Positions 6,814 through 7,454 of a DNA stretch of 7,454 nt are shown here, piece by piece. Within the stretch, counting starts at the first letter, position 1. The number at the start of each line of letters is the position of its first letter. The translations under genes were made by a program, and so were the position numbers. Source of the DNA: Micrococcales bacterium UBA2037. Lineage in GTDB: Bacteria; Actinomycetota; Actinomycetes; Actinomycetales; Microbacteriaceae. The DNA lies in contig DDBH01000003.1 of the NCBI GenBank assembly GCA_002333405.1, positions 57,851 to 65,304 of the forward strand. Direction: 5' to 3'. A model generated the notes under the pieces. It saw nothing but the letters and a program-made list of their open reading frames with translations, had not been told where the DNA came from and did no database searches.

Positions 6814-7189
6814 GCAACCAAAAGAGCCTAAGAAGCAGATCCGACTAAAACTACGTTCCGTAGATGTCTGGTCCGCGGTGAAGGTTGGCTTCCTTATTTC
6901 TATTGCTTCATCAATAGCCCTGATCGTTGGCGCCTGGCTTATTTGGTCGGTACTTGCAAACTCAGGAATCTTCTCCTCGATTGGCAGCCTGCTGGGCTCC
7001 ATCCTTGGAGATGGCAGCAACATTAACCTCGAGGAAGACTTTTCTTTCACGAATGTTATGACAACTGCCACCACCCTGGCCCTGCTAAACGTTGTGCTAA
7101 CCACAGCACTTTGGGCAGTCTGGGCGGTTATTTTCAACCTAATTTCTAAGCTGGTTGGCGGGCTTTCGCTCACCTTTACCAATAACTAA
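6788..7189 (+). CDS. DUF3566 two-helix membrane protein downstream of gyrA
   Basis: The 133-residue product matches the DUF3566 pattern: a basic N-terminus (residues 7-23), then R-S-V-D-V-W-S-A-V-K-V-G-F-L leading into a membrane helix at about 29-57. A Gly/Ser-rich then acidic external or loop segment (58-88) follows, and a second helix at about 91-119 contains LNVVLTTALWAVWAVIFNL, ending in LVGGLSLTFTNN. No catalytic motif is visible and the function of the family is unknown. The gene sits right after gyrA in many actinobacteria; the M. tuberculosis counterpart is Rv0007. Rv0007 is much longer, with a large N-terminal extension, whereas this is close to the bare domain. It begins with GTG inside gyrA, so it is likely translated together with gyrase. 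Membrane anchoring near gyrase or the cell envelope is possible but only inferred. No clear terminator follows it. Confidence 0.9.
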   Translation: MTQLFNRNKQPKEPKKQIRLKLRSVDVWSAVKVGFLISIASSIALIVGAWLIWSVLANSGIFSSIGSLLGSILGDGSNINLEEDFSFTNVMTTATTLALLNVVLTTALWAVWAVIFNLISKLVGGLSLTFTNN

Positions 7190-7200
7190 GAAATTAGAGT

Positions 7201-7229
7201 TTGTGGCGGTTGGTTTTTTCTAGTAGCAT
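7201..7229 (+). promoter_or_regulatory. possible promoter of the tRNA-Ile/tRNA-Ala unit
   Basis: TTGTGG (7201-7206) and TAGCAT (7224-7229) are separated by 17 nt and would start transcription at about 7236, a few bases before tRNA-Ile. They match the -35 and -10 consensus at three and four of six positions. The 53-base gap after DUF3566 has no obvious terminator, so read-through from the gyrase operon is also possible. Confidence 0.35.
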
Positions 7230-7242
7230 CAACTTGCTCAAC

Positions 7243-7316
7243 GGGCCTATAGCTCAGGTGGTTAGAGCGCTTCACTGATAATGAAGAGGTCGGAGGTTCA
7301 AGTCCTCCTAGGCCCA
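7243..7316 (+). tRNA. tRNA-Ile (anticodon GAU)
   Basis: A full cloverleaf of 74 nt. The acceptor GGGCCTA (7243-7249) pairs with TAGGCCC (7309-7315), with A7316 as discriminator. The D stem is GCTC/GAGC (7252-7255/7265-7268). The anticodon stem CTTCA/TGAAG encloses the loop CTGATAA with GAT at 7277-7279, and the T stem GGAGG/CCTCC carries a normal TTCAAGT loop. CCA is not encoded (CGG follows). It decodes AUC/AUU isoleucine codons. Its position after the DUF3566 gene corresponds to ileT in M. tuberculosis. Confidence 0.97.
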
Positions 7317-7320
7317 CGGT

Positions 7321-7345
7321 GAGCACTTTCCACAAGGGAAGGCTC
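7321..7345 (+). other. hairpin in the spacer between the two tRNAs
   Basis: GAGC (7321-7324) pairs with GCTC (7342-7345), and CTTTCC (7326-7331) pairs with GGGAAG (7336-7341) using one G-U pair, around an ACAA loop; A7325 is a single bulge. It occupies most of the 34-nt spacer. It may help processing of the joint tRNA precursor (inference). It is not a terminator, since only three T follow and tRNA-Ala starts at once. Confidence 0.5.
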
Positions 7346-7350
7346 GCTTT

Positions 7351-7423
7351 GGGGACTTAGCTCAGTTGGTAGAGCACCTGCTTTGCAAGCAGGGGGTCAG
7401 GGGGTCGACCCCCCTAGTCTCCA
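7351..7423 (+). tRNA. tRNA-Ala (anticodon UGC)
   Basis: A 73-nt cloverleaf. The acceptor GGGGACT (7351-7357) pairs with AGTCTCC (7416-7422) and includes the G3-U70 wobble pair that marks alanine tRNAs for alanyl-tRNA synthetase; A7423 is the discriminator. The D stem is GCTC/GAGC. The anticodon stem CCTGC/GCAGG holds the loop TTTGCAA, with anticodon TGC at 7384-7386. The T stem AGGGG/CCCCT encloses GTCGACC, so position 54 is G instead of the nearly universal T, and C at position 60 could pair with it. CCA is not encoded. It corresponds to alaT of M. tuberculosis. Confidence 0.93.
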
Positions 7424-7428
7424 CGACA

Positions 7429-7451
7429 CCCTCCCTTCGGGGAGGGTTTTT
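7429..7451 (+). terminator. rho-independent terminator after tRNA-Ala
   Basis: CCCTCCC (7429-7435) and GGGAGGG (7440-7446) form a perfect 7-bp stem capped by a TTCG tetraloop, which is especially stable with C-G closure, followed by five T (7447-7451). It begins 6 nt after the tRNA-Ala end, so it closes the tRNA unit, and any read-through from the gyrase operon. Confidence 0.93.
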
Positions 7452-7454
7452 ACA

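Noticed and set aside
6742..7182. 146-codon antisense reading frame over the gyrA end and the DUF3566 gene
   Set aside because: It mirrors two well-supported genes, its Ser/Arg-rich translation has no recognisable pattern, and no start signals support it. The same applies to the other antisense frames over gyrA, gyrB and recF.
7186..7197. CTAA-GAAA-TTAG hairpin as a terminator after the DUF3566 gene
   Set aside because: Only four weak pairs and no following T tract; the T run at 7213-7219 is too far away.
7326..7334. CTTTCCACA resembling a DnaA box
   Set aside because: Only 7/9 match, isolated, and explained by the tRNA spacer hairpin.

Overview
The window is a stretch of an actinobacterial chromosome next to the replication origin. 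In order, all on the + strand, it carries the 3' part of dnaN, recF, a DUF721/DciA-family gene, gyrB, gyrA, a small DUF3566 membrane protein gene, tRNA-Ile(GAU) and tRNA-Ala(UGC), and it ends in a rho-independent terminator. The same order, down to the DUF3566 gene and the Ile/Ala tRNA pair after gyrA, is known from Mycobacterium tuberculosis (recF, Rv0004, gyrB, gyrA, Rv0007, ileT, alaT). The base composition by eye is only slightly above half G+C, and CTA leucine codons are frequent. The genes are tightly packed, and the DciA C-terminus (PSWKKG...GRGPRDTYG) looks like that of Microbacteriaceae. I infer a small-genome member of that family, perhaps of the freshwater Rhodoluna/Aquiluna (Luna) type; the genus is a guess.

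Layout: positions 1-2222 are a replication and repair block (sliding clamp, RecF, DciA-type helicase-associated protein). The genes are 16 nt apart or overlap by 8 nt and are probably co-transcribed from upstream of the window. Positions 2223-2342 are the only sizeable gap among the protein genes. It holds a -10-like element and a leader that can fold into a nested hairpin just before the gyrB ribosome binding site. Positions 2343-7189 are a gyrase operon: gyrB and gyrA are 13 nt apart, and DUF3566 overlaps gyrA by 26 nt. Positions 7190-7454 are the tRNA-Ile/tRNA-Ala unit with its own possible promoter, a hairpin in the spacer and a strong UUCG-capped terminator. No stretch longer than 300 bases lacks a gene.

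The genes serve chromosome replication: clamp, gap repair, helicase loading and supercoil control. DUF3566 is a conserved membrane protein of unknown function that travels with gyrase in actinobacteria. I see no mobile element, CRISPR array, defence system or other unknown system. The points worth a second look are small-scale: an abnormal T-loop in tRNA-Ala, a divergent clamp C-terminus, the structured gyrB leader, and the coupling of DUF3566 to gyrA.
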